Origin: Bacteroidota bacterium | GTDB lineage: Bacteria > Bacteroidota > Bacteroidia > Bacteroidales > UBA12481 | NCBI GenBank assembly: GCA_030592205.1 | Contig: JAUVKA010000241.1 | Location: 1 to 6,430 of the forward strand | Direction of reading: 5' to 3' | Length of the DNA: 6,430 nt | Shown: positions 1-6,430 of the stretch, one piece after another | Position numbering within the stretch: position 1 is the stretch's first letter | How the letters are laid out: the number at the start of each line of letters is the position of its first letter | Translations under genes and position numbers: made by a program | The notes under the pieces: generated by a model | What the model saw: the letters and a program-made list of their open reading frames with translations, nothing else | Database searches by the model: none | Told to the model about the DNA's origin: nothing

Positions 1-2777
1 AATGGTCCCCTTCCAAAATATTGAAGATTGTCAAAAGCCGCCGGAAGAATCCAGTTCACACCAATTCTGGGAATCTCAGGAAGATCTTTATGTATCAGGC
101 TAATGGAATAATCCAGCAGCATATCGCCAGATCCATATATCAGATATACAATCTTCAGTTTTGCCATTGGGGAATCTTCCATATCAAGGATCTCATATTC
201 ACAATTCACTTCGGCGGAGGATGAGGATAATACATTCACCTTAATATCCAGGGGATTTAATCGCTTTCCGGCTTCTCTCCATACTTCACAGCGTTTATGA
301 AGGCCATTCCCAAAATCATTATCTATTGGAGCCCTCCAGAAATTCGGCCGTAAAGGCTCCTTGATGAACTCATTCTTTTTCACCAACCAGGATATTAATT
401 CTCCCCTGGAAGAATCGAAAATCAGACTGAAATCCTTCCCCTTAATAGTAATATTGTTATCCAGTGTATCTACGAGTAATGGCTCCATATCACTCACCAA
501 TTCGAAATCCGGCACACAATGAATATCTAATTGAAACTGCTCTCTTGCATAAATATGATCGGGGGGTAAAATTGTCCAGGCATCTGGCCGCGAAAATGTA
601 ACATTAAGAAAATATTCTTTCCCGGGCTCTGGAACCGGCATATCATAACTAATCAGAATCTCTTCTTTTTGATGTGGTAAAACATTAGGAAGATCCATGA
701 TCCCTTTTTGTAGAATTTTGCCATCCTCCTCAATTTGCCAGTTCATTTTAAAAACTGCTAATGAGGTGAAATCGTACTTATTATGAATACTGATTTTCCC
801 TATCTTCAGATCAATTTCAGTAACATCAATATACTCATATACTTTTTTTACTTCATAAAGGCCTGGGTGGGCAGTCCGATCGGGGTAAACAAGGCCATTA
901 AGACAAAAATTACCATCACTGGGCACATCTACAGGGCCAAAATCCCCACCATATGCCCAAAATTCCTCGCCATTTTCATTCTTTGTGAGGAGTCCCTGAT
1001 CAACCCAATCCCAAATAAACGCCCCTTGCAGTATTGGATATTTCTCAATGACATCCCAGTAATCCTGGAGATTACCGGTAGAATTCCCCATAGCATGTGC
1101 ATACTCACACATGATCAAAGGCCGATCGTTCTCCGGGTTTAGAGCATATCTTTCCAGATAGTTGATTCCCGGGTACATTGGGCACCAGATATCGGTATGC
1201 CTCTGTGGTGCATTAGTTGAATGTTCAGCCCTCTCATATTGAACAGGACGAGAGGGATCCCTTCGCTTAATCCAGTTATAATTGGCGAGCATATTGTGTC
1301 CATCACCAGCCTCATTCCCCAAGGACCAAATAATTACAGAAGGATGATTCTTGTCTCTTTCAACCAAACGAATGGCGCGGTCGAGATGAGCAGCAGCCCA
1401 CTCAGGCTTATCTGCCAGGGTAACATCCTTGTTGTATCCGATACCGTGTGATTCCACATTTGCTTCATCAATCAAATACAAACCGTACTGGTCACAGAGT
1501 TCATACCATTTTTCAGGCTGGGGATAATGCGATGTCCTTACTGCATTAATATTATTGGATTTCATTTGAATAATGTCCTTGCGCATAGTGAGTTCGTCCA
1601 CCACATGACCATTTACATCGTGGTGTTCGTGAAGATTAACCCCCTTAAGATAGATCGGCATCCCATTTACTTTCAACTGATTATTAGTGATTTCAATTTT
1701 CCTGAATCCTATTTTTTGTGTCAGTGACTCAACAAGCTTTCCCTCAGCATCTTCCAGGGAAATTATCAGAGAATATAAATTAGGCTGCTCGGCCGACCAG
1801 GTCAGAACTTTTGCCAGAGTATCAGCCATGCTAATGAAATGGGATGATTCTGTAACATTTACTTCTTCAGCCTTCTCAAACAAAACGGATTGTCCATGCT
1901 GTACCGATGCCCTAACAGAATAACTCGAATCAGATGATCCGTAATTTCGTAATTCTATATCTAATCCAAAAACTCCATCCTGATAATCATTAGTCAGATC
2001 TGATTGGACAGTAAAATCCCGAATATGAATAAGATTTCTGGCGTAGAGGTAAACATCTCTTGAGATTCCACTCAGCCTCCAGAAATCCTGATCCTCCAGG
2101 TAACTACCATCCGACCAGCGATATACTTCGACAGCTACAGTATTTTTGCCCTCCCTGAGGAATGAGGTGATATTAAATTCAGCAGGTGTTTTACTGCCCT
2201 GGCTATATCCAAGCTCTTGCTCATTAATCCAGATGTAAAAAGCAGAACTAACTGCACCAAAGTGAATAAAAACCTCCTTATCGCTCCAAAGAGGTGAAAT
2301 ACGAAATTCACGTTTGTAAGATCCTACCGGATTATATTCATGAGGAATAAAAGGAGGGTTCTTCTCATGAGGATATTTCACATTTGTGTATATAGGAACA
2401 CCATATCCCTTAACTTCCCAATTTGAAGGCACATCAATCAGATCCCAGTCACGGGTATCATAATCATCCATAAAAAAATAATATGGTCGGTCTGCCGGCT
2501 TTCGAACCCAGTTGAATGACCATTTGCCATTGAGATCGGAAAAAAACTCTGATCCTTCAAACTTATCAGACAGGGCTGAACTTCTGGAGCCAAATGTCAT
2601 GAAGCTAGCCCTCGGCAGCTCCCTGTTAAGATTGAAAAAAGCTGGATTTTCCCAGTCGCGGGGAACCTTTTCAGTAAACGACTCATTTTCATACTTGTGC
2701 AGGCTTGTCTGACAACTCATCATGACTGCTGGCAGAATAAGGATGCCCATGAAAATCTTTAGTCCTTTTCTTTTCAT
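1..2777 (-). CDS. lacZ: Exported lipoprotein beta-galactosidase, GH2 LacZ family (C-terminus cut by window edge)
   Basis: Hydrolyses terminal beta-D-galactosides such as lactose or galactose-bearing glycans, with retention of configuration. Seen: 925 codons are open from the ATG at 2777 to the left edge without a stop or frameshift. Residues 1-22 form a lipoprotein signal: basic MKRKGLK, a hydrophobic core, then MMSC with Cys22 as lipidation site, so the enzyme is probably anchored to a membrane outside the cytoplasm. Next come the GH2 sugar-binding domain (about 60-245; NPPFIP with N140, EDQDFW 228-233), an Ig-like domain (about 247-350), the TIM barrel (about 352-650), a linker domain, and the start of the small-chain domain (about 775 on; RAPIDND 815-821, FGRGP 921-925). 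Catalytic residues by LacZ alignment: acid/base E489 (LGNEAG), nucleophile E558 (CEYAHAMGNS), metal ligands E442 and H444, plus H561 and W589. E. coli LacZ has 1,024 residues, so roughly 100-150 are missing here. No Shine-Dalgarno is visible. The family is certain; the natural substrate is not. Confidence 0.96.
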   Translation of the reverse strand, partial: MKRKGLKIFMGILILPAVMMSCQTSLHKYENESFTEKVPRDWENPAFFNLNRELPRASFMTFGSRSSALSDKFEGSEFFSDLNGKWSFNWVRKPADRPYYFFMDDYDTRDWDLIDVPSNWEVKGYGVPIYTNVKYPHEKNPPFIPHEYNPVGSYKREFRISPLWSDKEVFIHFGAVSSAFYIWINEQELGYSQGSKTPAEFNITSFLREGKNTVAVEVYRWSDGSYLEDQDFWRLSGISRDVYLYARNLIHIRDFTVQSDLTNDYQDGVFGLDIELRNYGSSDSSYSVRASVQHGQSVLFEKAEEVNVTESSHFISMADTLAKVLTWSAEQPNLYSLIISLEDAEGKLVESLTQKIGFRKIEITNNQLKVNGMPIYLKGVNLHEHHDVNGHVVDELTMRKDIIQMKSNNINAVRTSHYPQPEKWYELCDQYGLYLIDEANVESHGIGYNKDVTLADKPEWAAAHLDRAIRLVERDKNHPSVIIWSLGNEAGDGHNMLANYNWIKRRDPSRPVQYERAEHSTNAPQRHTDIWCPMYPGINYLERYALNPENDRPLIMCEYAHAMGNSTGNLQDYWDVIEKYPILQGAFIWDWVDQGLLTKNENGEEFWAYGGDFGPVDVPSDGNFCLNGLVYPDRTAHPGLYEVKKVYEYIDVTEIDLKIGKISIHNKYDFTSLAVFKMNWQIEEDGKILQKGIMDLPNVLPHQKEEILISYDMPVPEPGKEYFLNVTFSRPDAWTILPPDHIYAREQFQLDIHCVPDFELVSDMEPLLVDTLDNNITIKGKDFSLIFDSSRGELISWLVKKNEFIKEPLRPNFWRAPIDNDFGNGLHKRCEVWREAGKRLNPLDIKVNVLSSSSAEVNCEYEILDMEDSPMAKLKIVYLIYGSGDMLLDYSISLIHKDLPEIPRIGVNWILPAAFDNLQYFGRGP
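2711..2777 (-). other. Lipoprotein (type II) signal peptide of the beta-galactosidase
   Basis: The first 22 codons encode a basic n-region (MKRKGLK), a hydrophobic stretch (IFMGILILPAVM) and a lipobox-like MMSC ending in Cys22, followed by Gln23. This is the layout of a signal peptidase II substrate. It supports Met1 at 2777 as the true start rather than Met10, because Met10 would lose the basic n-region. The +2 residue is Gln, not Asp, so nothing argues for inner-membrane retention. Whether the protein faces the periplasm or the cell exterior cannot be read from this sequence. Confidence 0.85.
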
Positions 2778-2807
2778 AAAATATTTTTTTTATCGATGAT
2801 CAAAATA
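2778..2807 (-). other. Short A/T-rich gap between lutA-like gene and lacZ
   Basis: Only 30 bases separate the TAA of the LutA-like gene from the lacZ ATG. The gap is almost entirely A and T on the coding strand and ends in an A-run plus ATATTTT directly before the start. It has no purine-rich Shine-Dalgarno sequence, which is usual in Bacteroidota. The short distance favours co-transcription of the two genes. I see no terminator in it. Confidence 0.6.
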
Positions 2808-3560
2808 TTAATCATAAAAGAGTTTTCCCTGATCAAAGTTCACAAGGATATCTGCAATATGCAGGCACTTGATTGGAAGGTTTTGCTTCTTAAAATATGA
2901 ATCCATATGCATGATGCAGGAGGCCTCAGTAGTTACCACATAATCAGCACCCGTTGCCAGGGCATTATGAGCTTTTTGATGAGCCATAGCTGTGGAAATC
3001 GCCTCATGCTTAACCGAAAAAGTTCCCCCAAAGCCACAACATGTATCACTTTCATCCATCTCAATTATCTCCAAACCCTCAACATTATGCAGAAGAATTC
3101 TTGGTTCGTCTTTCAAACCGTACTCCCTCAAGGCAGCGCAGGAATCATGAATGGTAACTTTAGCTTCAAATTTTACCCCAAGATCTGTTATTCCCATCTG
3201 ATTAACCATGAAATCAGTAAGCTCAAACATATTTGGCTTGAGTTTCCTGTAATCACTCATGTAGATTGTGTTTTCCAAAAGATCGGGAAAATAATTCTTC
3301 ACATAGGCAGTGCATGAGGCTGAAGGGCTCACCACCGGCCGGGTTCCGGAAAAATCATTCAGATATTTAACAGCCAATTCCCTGGCAATATCCCAATGAC
3401 CTCCGTTAAAAGCCGCCTGACCACAGCAGGTCTGAGAAGTATTATAAAAAACTTTAATCCCCAGGTTTTCCAATATCTTAACCATATTCTCCGCAGTATC
3501 AGGATACATCTGGTCAACAAAACATGGAACAAAAAGATCGACTTCACTCACCTTCTTCAT
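2808..3560 (-). CDS. lutA: LutA-type (Fe-S)-binding protein with two CCG domains
   Basis: A 250-residue soluble protein of the LutA/YkgE family; Bacillus subtilis LutA is similar in length (about 240). LutA acts with LutB and LutC in cytoplasmic oxidation of L-lactate to pyruvate. Seen: two cysteine-rich CCG domains. The first has C13, CCG at 45-47 and C83 (SASC). The second has C141 (HDSC), CCG at 174-176 inside TCCGFGGTFSVK, and C215 (EASC). As in LutA, the last element of each domain is a single cysteine rather than the CxxC of HdrB. There is no signal peptide or membrane segment. Cysteine pattern and length are complete, so the gene looks intact. The ATG at 3560 is used because the conserved domain begins within a few residues of it. 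Odd: neither lutB nor lutC follows; the downstream neighbour is lacZ and the upstream one metF. The family is secure; lactate as substrate is inferred from family only. The protein could serve another flavin/Fe-S oxidoreductase. Confidence 0.9.
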   Translation of the reverse strand: MKKVSEVDLFVPCFVDQMYPDTAENMVKILENLGIKVFYNTSQTCCGQAAFNGGHWDIARELAVKYLNDFSGTRPVVSPSASCTAYVKNYFPDLLENTIYMSDYRKLKPNMFELTDFMVNQMGITDLGVKFEAKVTIHDSCAALREYGLKDEPRILLHNVEGLEIIEMDESDTCCGFGGTFSVKHEAISTAMAHQKAHNALATGADYVVTTEASCIMHMDSYFKKQNLPIKCLHIADILVNFDQGKLFYD

Positions 3561-3694
3561 GTTTGTAAAGTTAATTTTTTCATCGGGTCAACCATTGGAG
3601 AAAATTGGGAAAATCTAAAAATATTTTAACCCTGATTTTGTGTCAGGAGATTCCAGAGTAGACGGGCTTATAAATTCACGAGGGATAAATTGGA
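3561..3694 (-). other. Non-coding gap between metF and the lutA-like gene
   Basis: These 134 bases hold no credible coding frame. On the coding strand they carry a small hairpin soon after metF, then an A/T-rich stretch that leads into the ATG of the LutA-like gene. A promoter for the downstream pair is expected here, but no clear match to the Bacteroidota -33 TTTG and -7 TAnnTTTG pair at proper spacing was found. No Shine-Dalgarno precedes the ATG. Confidence 0.6.
3616..3648 (-). terminator. Possible weak intrinsic terminator after metF
   Basis: Read on the minus strand, CCTGA and TCAGG (3647-3643 and 3635-3631) form a 5-bp stem around a 7-base loop. One T-G wobble (3648 with 3630) can extend it. 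The tail after it is GTTAAAATATTTTTAG, T-rich but interrupted by A. Its position about 50 bases after the metF stop is right for a terminator. The short stem and broken T-tract make it weak, and it could be chance or a leaky site. Confidence 0.3.
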
Positions 3695-4648
3695 CTAAAA
3701 AACATTTTCTGCAATGCTTCGGATATTGTCAGCCCGGCCCATTGTAAAAAAATGTATAATAGGTACCCCTGAAGCTATAAGTTCCCTTGATTGCAGAATA
3801 GCCCACTCCACACCCAATTCTCGTACAGAATTATTATCATGACATTTCTCCATTTCACTTGCCAGATCTATCGGCAGATCTACTTTAAAAGTCTGGGGTA
3901 AAATATTTAAATGCTTCTTTATAGATACTGGCTTCAGCCCAGGGATGATAGGTACTGTAATACCAATATCCCTGCATTTTTTGACAAAATCAAAGAACTT
4001 CTGATTGTCAAAAAACATCTGAGTAACAACATACTCAGCCCCGGCATCCACTTTTGCCTTTAAATGTCGTAAATCAGTATCAAGATTGGGGGCTTCTGTA
4101 TGTTTTTCCGGATAACCGGCCACCCCAGCAGAGAAAATCGTGGGAGTTGGATTTTCAAGATCCTCATCGAGATAAAGGCCCCGGTTCATATCCATCACCT
4201 GATTGAGAAGGTCAATCGCATATTCGTGTCCACCAGGGCTTACAACAAACCTGCCTGATTTTGAATCAGCATCTCCCCTGACAATCAAAACATTATGTAT
4301 TCCTAAGTAATGTAAATCGATAAGTGCGTCTTCAGTTTCTTCCCTGGAAAATCCACCGCAGATCAAATGAGAAACAACATCCACCTGATATTTATTCATT
4401 ATGGCTGAGGAAATGGCTACCGTCCCGGGTCTTTTCCGAACTGCCTTCTGCTCAAGGAGGCCATTCTCTCTTTTTTTCAACACCAATTCCGGTTGGTGAT
4501 ATGTGATATTGATGTATGGCGGCTTAAACTCCATTAATGGATCCAAAGTATTGAATATCTCCTGGATACTGGATCCTTTGGTGGGTGGAAGAATCTCAAA
4601 CGACACCTTAGGCTTTCCTGATTGCTGCAAATGCTCTGGAATTTTCAT
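3695..4648 (-). CDS. metF: 5,10-methylenetetrahydrofolate reductase
   Basis: A 317-residue cytoplasmic flavoenzyme that reduces 5,10-methylene-THF to 5-methyl-THF, the methyl donor for the methionine synthase encoded just upstream. E. coli MetF has 296 residues, so this one is full length. Seen: a single TIM-barrel domain without the regulatory C-terminal domain of eukaryotic MTHFR. SFEILPP places E18 at the position of catalytic E28 of E. coli. HLICGG (94-99), VRGD with D126 (E. coli D120), GVAGYPEKH (175-183), TQMFFDN with Q210 (E. coli Q183) and the later PIIPGLKP segment follow in the family order. The ATG at 4648 lies one base after the metH TAG (4652-4650), and no Shine-Dalgarno is visible, so translation is probably coupled to metH. 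The motif wording is of the type common in Bacteroidota. Cofactor preference (NADH or another donor) cannot be read. No MetV-like partner adjoins it. Confidence 0.97.
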   Translation of the reverse strand: MKIPEHLQQSGKPKVSFEILPPTKGSSIQEIFNTLDPLMEFKPPYINITYHQPELVLKKRENGLLEQKAVRKRPGTVAISSAIMNKYQVDVVSHLICGGFSREETEDALIDLHYLGIHNVLIVRGDADSKSGRFVVSPGGHEYAIDLLNQVMDMNRGLYLDEDLENPTPTIFSAGVAGYPEKHTEAPNLDTDLRHLKAKVDAGAEYVVTQMFFDNQKFFDFVKKCRDIGITVPIIPGLKPVSIKKHLNILPQTFKVDLPIDLASEMEKCHDNNSVRELGVEWAILQSRELIASGVPIIHFFTMGRADNIRSIAENVF

Positions 4649-4649
4649 G

Positions 4650-6430
4650 CTATTTATAATTCAGGTTATTGGTAAGCTGTTTTTCGATTTCAGCAACAGG
4701 CAGATCACGTCTGTCGGCATAATTATGAACCTGGTCGGGAGATATTTTCCCAACATTGAAATATTTTGAATCAGGATGAGAAAAGTACAATCCAGCTACA
4801 GAGGCTCCAGGCATCATAGCCAGAGTTTCGGTAAGTCTTATTCCCGTTCGCTTATTTACTTCAAGCAAATCAAAGATGGTTAATTTCTCCAGGTGATCCG
4901 GACAAGCCGGGTAACCGGTTGCCGGACGGGTGCCCTGGTATTCCTCTCGCAGAATGTTTTCCATCGGAAGGTCCTCGTCCGGCGCATATCCCCAAAACTC
5001 TTTTCTTACACGATAATGTAGATATTCGGCAAAAGCCTCTGCCAGCCTGTCGGCCAATATTTTAATCATAATGGCACTATAATCATCATTTTTGGCCTCG
5101 AATTCCGAAACGATGGGCTCCAGACCCAATCCTGCTGTTACGGCAAACATCCCGATATAATCGATTTTGCCTGATTCCACTGGGACAATAAAATCAGCCA
5201 GGCAATAGTTAGGCCCATTTGTTTTAATTTCCTGATTCCGGAGGTGCAAAAGGCGCGATTCACTTTGGTTCGAAACCGGATCACTAAAAACCAGGATATC
5301 CTCATTATGGGAGGCTGCCGGGAATATTCCAAAAACTCCCTCAGTTTTAAGGCGATCATCCTTTTTCAAGCATTCCAGCATTTCTCTGGCATCTTCCATT
5401 AACTTACAAGCTTCCTCACCTCTCACAGGATCTTCCAGGACCTGAGGGTATTTGCCTCTTATATCCCAGGCAAACAGGAAAAATGTCCAGTCGATAAAGG
5501 GAATCAGCTCTTCAAGTGAAGCTTGCATCTCCATTACCCCGGAATATTTGGGCTTAGATGGATTATAACTCTCCCAATCAAGCTTCAAGCGGTTTCGCCT
5601 GGCCTCATCCAGTGAGATGTATTTCGACTTATTATCCTTCTTCGAATATTTGATGCGCAGATCCCTGTATTCAGCATCAAGCGTTTCCATGAAATCTTGT
5701 TTCGTATCATTCGACATTAAAGATCTTACAACACCGGTAGTCCTTGAGGCATCCTTGATATGTACAACCGGTCCGGAATATTCAGGATCGATTTTAAGGG
5801 CTGTATGAGGTTTGGATGTAGTAGCTCCACCTATTAATAGAGGGATTCTCAAACCAGCCTGCTCCATATCGCGTGCCACCTGTGCCATTTCTTCGAGTGA
5901 AGGGGTAATCAAACCGGACAGCCCGATAAAATCAGCATTTACTTCCCTGGCCTTCGAGATAATCTTATTAGCCTGAACCATAACCCCCAGGTCTATCACT
6001 TCATAATTATTACAGCCTAGAATCACCCCCACGATATTTTTCCCAATATCATGAACATCTCCTTTTACTGTAGCCATTACTACCTTCCCTGCCGTATGGG
6101 CATCCCCCCCTGCCTTTCTTTCAGCCTCAATAAATGGCGACAGCATGGCCACCGATTTTTTCATCACCCTGGCACTTTTCACAACCTGAGGAAGAAACAT
6201 TTTGCCCACAGAAAATAAATCGCCAACCTCATTCATACCATCCATCAGGGGCCCCTCAATCACATCCAAAGCAAAAGGTAGTTTTATACGGGCTTCTTCA
6301 GTATCCTCATCAATAAAATCAGTAATTCCATTAATAAGAGAATGAGCCAGGCGCTTTTCTACCTCCCATGTTCTCCAGGCTGCCTCCTGCACTTTGCTAA
6401 CACCCCGATCTCTGACTTTATCTGCATAAA
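4650..6430 (-). CDS. metH: Cobalamin-dependent methionine synthase, C-terminal half (5' end cut by window edge)
   Basis: Transfers the methyl group of 5-methyl-THF through methylcobalamin to homocysteine, giving methionine. The frame is open from the right edge to the TAG at 4652-4650. An in-frame GTG at 6392 is not the start: the 12 complete codons before it are open and read as interdomain linker. Numbering from that GTG, residue n aligns to about n+645 of E. coli MetH. Seen: the helical cap domain (about 10-92; EGPLMDGMN), the Rossmann-like B12 domain with DVHDIGKN (lower-ligand H114, equal to H759) and GLSGLITPS (S159, S165, equal to S804, S810), then the AdoMet-binding reactivation domain (about 280-580) with YCLADF, HYRVRK, WGYAPDE and R489 of RPATGYPACPDH (equal to R1134), and a GASVAGLYFSHPDSKYF end. 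The homocysteine- and folate-binding modules, roughly 630 residues, lie outside the window. Presence of the full reactivation domain implies reductive reactivation with AdoMet after cobalamin oxidation. Co-transcribed with metF. Confidence 0.98.
   Translation of the reverse strand, partial: YADKVRDRGVSKVQEAAWRTWEVEKRLAHSLINGITDFIDEDTEEARIKLPFALDVIEGPLMDGMNEVGDLFSVGKMFLPQVVKSARVMKKSVAMLSPFIEAERKAGGDAHTAGKVVMATVKGDVHDIGKNIVGVILGCNNYEVIDLGVMVQANKIISKAREVNADFIGLSGLITPSLEEMAQVARDMEQAGLRIPLLIGGATTSKPHTALKIDPEYSGPVVHIKDASRTTGVVRSLMSNDTKQDFMETLDAEYRDLRIKYSKKDNKSKYISLDEARRNRLKLDWESYNPSKPKYSGVMEMQASLEELIPFIDWTFFLFAWDIRGKYPQVLEDPVRGEEACKLMEDAREMLECLKKDDRLKTEGVFGIFPAASHNEDILVFSDPVSNQSESRLLHLRNQEIKTNGPNYCLADFIVPVESGKIDYIGMFAVTAGLGLEPIVSEFEAKNDDYSAIMIKILADRLAEAFAEYLHYRVRKEFWGYAPDEDLPMENILREEYQGTRPATGYPACPDHLEKLTIFDLLEVNKRTGIRLTETLAMMPGASVAGLYFSHPDSKYFNVGKISPDQVHNYADRRDLPVAEIEKQLTNNLNYK

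Noticed and set aside
783..1142. Plus-strand open frame inside the lacZ region, and similar short plus-strand frames elsewhere.
   Set aside because: They lie antisense to strongly conserved coding sequence (GH2 TIM barrel, LutA, MetF, MetH). Their translations resemble no family I recognise, and no independent start signals are seen.
1..2777. Possible frameshift or pseudogene status of lacZ, since it has no stop in the window.
   Set aside because: Landmarks from residue 1 to 925 stay in one frame with all catalytic residues present. The missing stop is due only to the window edge.
2791..2817. Imperfect inverted repeat (ATGAT...ATCAT) at the end of the LutA-like gene and in the gap before lacZ.
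   Set aside because: The stem is only 5 A/T-rich pairs around a 10-base loop. On the transcribed strand it is followed by an A-run, not a T-run, so it is not a terminator, and no operator is recognisable.
3566..3591. Promoter-like TAACTTTA with an upstream TTG on the minus strand before the LutA-like gene.
   Set aside because: The two elements are only about 14 bases apart, shorter than the roughly 19-21 expected for Bacteroidota promoters. The -7-like box lies 5 bases from the ATG, which would leave almost no leader.
3616..3623. Another -7-like box, TATTTTTA, on the minus strand.
   Set aside because: No TTTG lies at the right distance upstream. The match is easily explained by the A/T-rich tail of the hairpin.
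4650..6392. A start for a separate cobalamin-binding protein at the GTG at 6392.
   Set aside because: The frame is open upstream to the window edge, and the preceding codons continue the linker that joins the folate and cobalamin modules in MetH. A GTG start here would fall inside a known multidomain protein.

Overview
The window looks like chromosomal DNA from a member of the Bacteroidota. The reasons are the type of MetF (SFEILPP start, HLICGG, GVAGYPEKH, TQMFFDN), an exported lipoprotein-type LacZ, A/T-rich gaps with no Shine-Dalgarno sequence before any start, and moderate-to-low GC. A genus cannot be named from this stretch. All four genes lie on the minus strand, so transcription runs from high to low coordinates, and both edge genes are cut by the window.

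Right part (3695-6430): the C-terminal half of cobalamin-dependent methionine synthase (metH, entering from beyond the right edge) is followed after one base by metF, methylenetetrahydrofolate reductase. Together they form the end of the methionine methyl cycle: MetF makes 5-methyltetrahydrofolate, and MetH passes its methyl group through cobalamin to homocysteine. The spacing implies co-transcription and probably coupled translation.

Middle (3561-3694): a 134-base non-coding gap holds a weak hairpin that may be a terminator after metF. No convincing promoter was found.

Left part (1-3560): a LutA-type protein with two cysteine-rich CCG domains is followed after 30 bases by a GH2 beta-galactosidase (LacZ family) with a lipoprotein signal peptide. 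The lacZ frame stays open through the left edge after 925 residues, with an estimated 100-150 residues missing. The two genes could be co-transcribed, although a role linking L-lactate oxidation with extracytoplasmic galactoside hydrolysis is only a guess from position.

No RNA gene, mobile element, CRISPR array, integration scar or clear new system was seen. The most notable points are the LutA-like gene without lutB or lutC on either visible side, its pairing with a lipoprotein LacZ, and the tight metH-metF junction.
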